Shown here: piece by piece, positions 5,046 through 5,207 of the stretch
Layout of the letters: every line of letters starts with the position of its first letter
Numbering within the stretch: the first letter of the stretch is position 1
NCBI GenBank assembly: GCA_913053795.1
Contig: CAJXGZ010000179.1
Location: 1-5,207 of the forward strand
Origin: an uncultured Rhodospirillales bacterium
Lineage (GTDB): Bacteria; Pseudomonadota; Alphaproteobacteria; Rhodospirillales; 2-02-FULL-58-16
Direction: 5' to 3'
DNA length: 5,207 bases
Position numbers and translations under genes: made by a program
Notes under the pieces: model-generated
Told to the model about the DNA's origin: nothing
The model's database searches: none
The model's input: only the letters and a program-made list of their open reading frames with translations

Positions 5046-5207
5046 TTAAGCGTTCTCCCCAATCACATTGAGAAACGGCGCGGCGAAGTCGCGCAGCTTG
5101 GCGGCGCCGACGCCGTGAACCTCGGCGAATTCGGTTTCGGTGCGGGGTTTGCGGAGCGCCATGTCCTCCAATGCGCGGTCCGGGAAAATAACGTAGGCCG
5201 GAACGTT
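5046..5207 (-). CDS. recQ: ATP-dependent DNA helicase RecQ, C-terminal HRDC domain (cut by window edge)
   Basis: Only the last 53 codons and the TAA stop are present; the gene enters from the right edge. The residues read VPAYVIFPDRALEDMA, then EFAEVHGVGAAKLRDFAAPFL, matching the HRDC (helicase and RNase D C-terminal) domain as found at the end of RecQ. In particular VPxYVIFxDxxL and the GVGxxKL helix-hairpin are the RecQ version of the domain. RecQ is a 3'-5' helicase acting in recombination and replication-fork repair, and HRDC helps bind DNA. The protein stops soon after the domain (NVIGENA), so there is no long tail. Identification from the HRDC alone is good but not absolute, since other HRDC proteins exist. 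Confidence 0.88.
   Translation of the reverse strand, partial: NVPAYVIFPDRALEDMALRKPRTETEFAEVHGVGAAKLRDFAAPFLNVIGENA

Noticed and set aside
4775..5062. 95-codon minus-strand open frame spanning the end of the methyltransferase gene and the convergent gap
   Set aside because: It is antisense to the conserved C-terminal part of the methyltransferase and overlaps the end of recQ; there is no recognisable domain.

Overview
The window comes from a GC-rich bacterium, most likely an alphaproteobacterium of the Rhodospirillales/Magnetospirillum type. That placement rests on three things seen here: an IalB-type exported protein next to rlmN, a receiver-like protein with a YIGPDRR linker, and the overall codon bias. 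It is a judgement from recognised families, not a database result.

From left to right, on the minus strand: the 5' end of argG (argininosuccinate synthase, cut by the window edge) with a recognisable promoter of its own. Upstream of it lies a tightly packed run of five minus-strand genes transcribed from about 4300 towards 323. In transcription order they are a small soluble protein made of two chemoreceptor signalling tips (3510-4223), a SPOUT/TrmH-family RNA methyltransferase (2923-3492), an exported IalB-family protein (2386-2910), rlmN (1237-2352), and a degenerate response-regulator-like protein (323-1240). Gaps are 17, 12 and 33 bases, and the last pair overlaps by 4 bases (ATGA), so this looks like one operon. 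A plus-strand gene for a zinc-ribbon class I SAM methyltransferase (4331-4996) diverges from it. The 3' end of recQ (HRDC domain) enters from the right edge, converging on the methyltransferase gene.

Functionally the operon mixes RNA modification (RlmN and a SPOUT enzyme), an envelope protein, and two signalling-like proteins that both lack normal inputs. The first gene has no membrane segment, HAMP or sensor domain. It is an ungapped 100-residue tandem duplication of the MCP hairpin, which could fold as a single-chain version of the four-helix bundle normally made by a receptor dimer. The last gene has a receiver fold in which the acidic pocket, phosphoacceptor, Thr/Ser and Lys positions all appear changed. 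These two are the most unusual items in the window. The rest is ordinary housekeeping sequence. There are no tRNA or rRNA genes, CRISPR arrays or insertion sequences.
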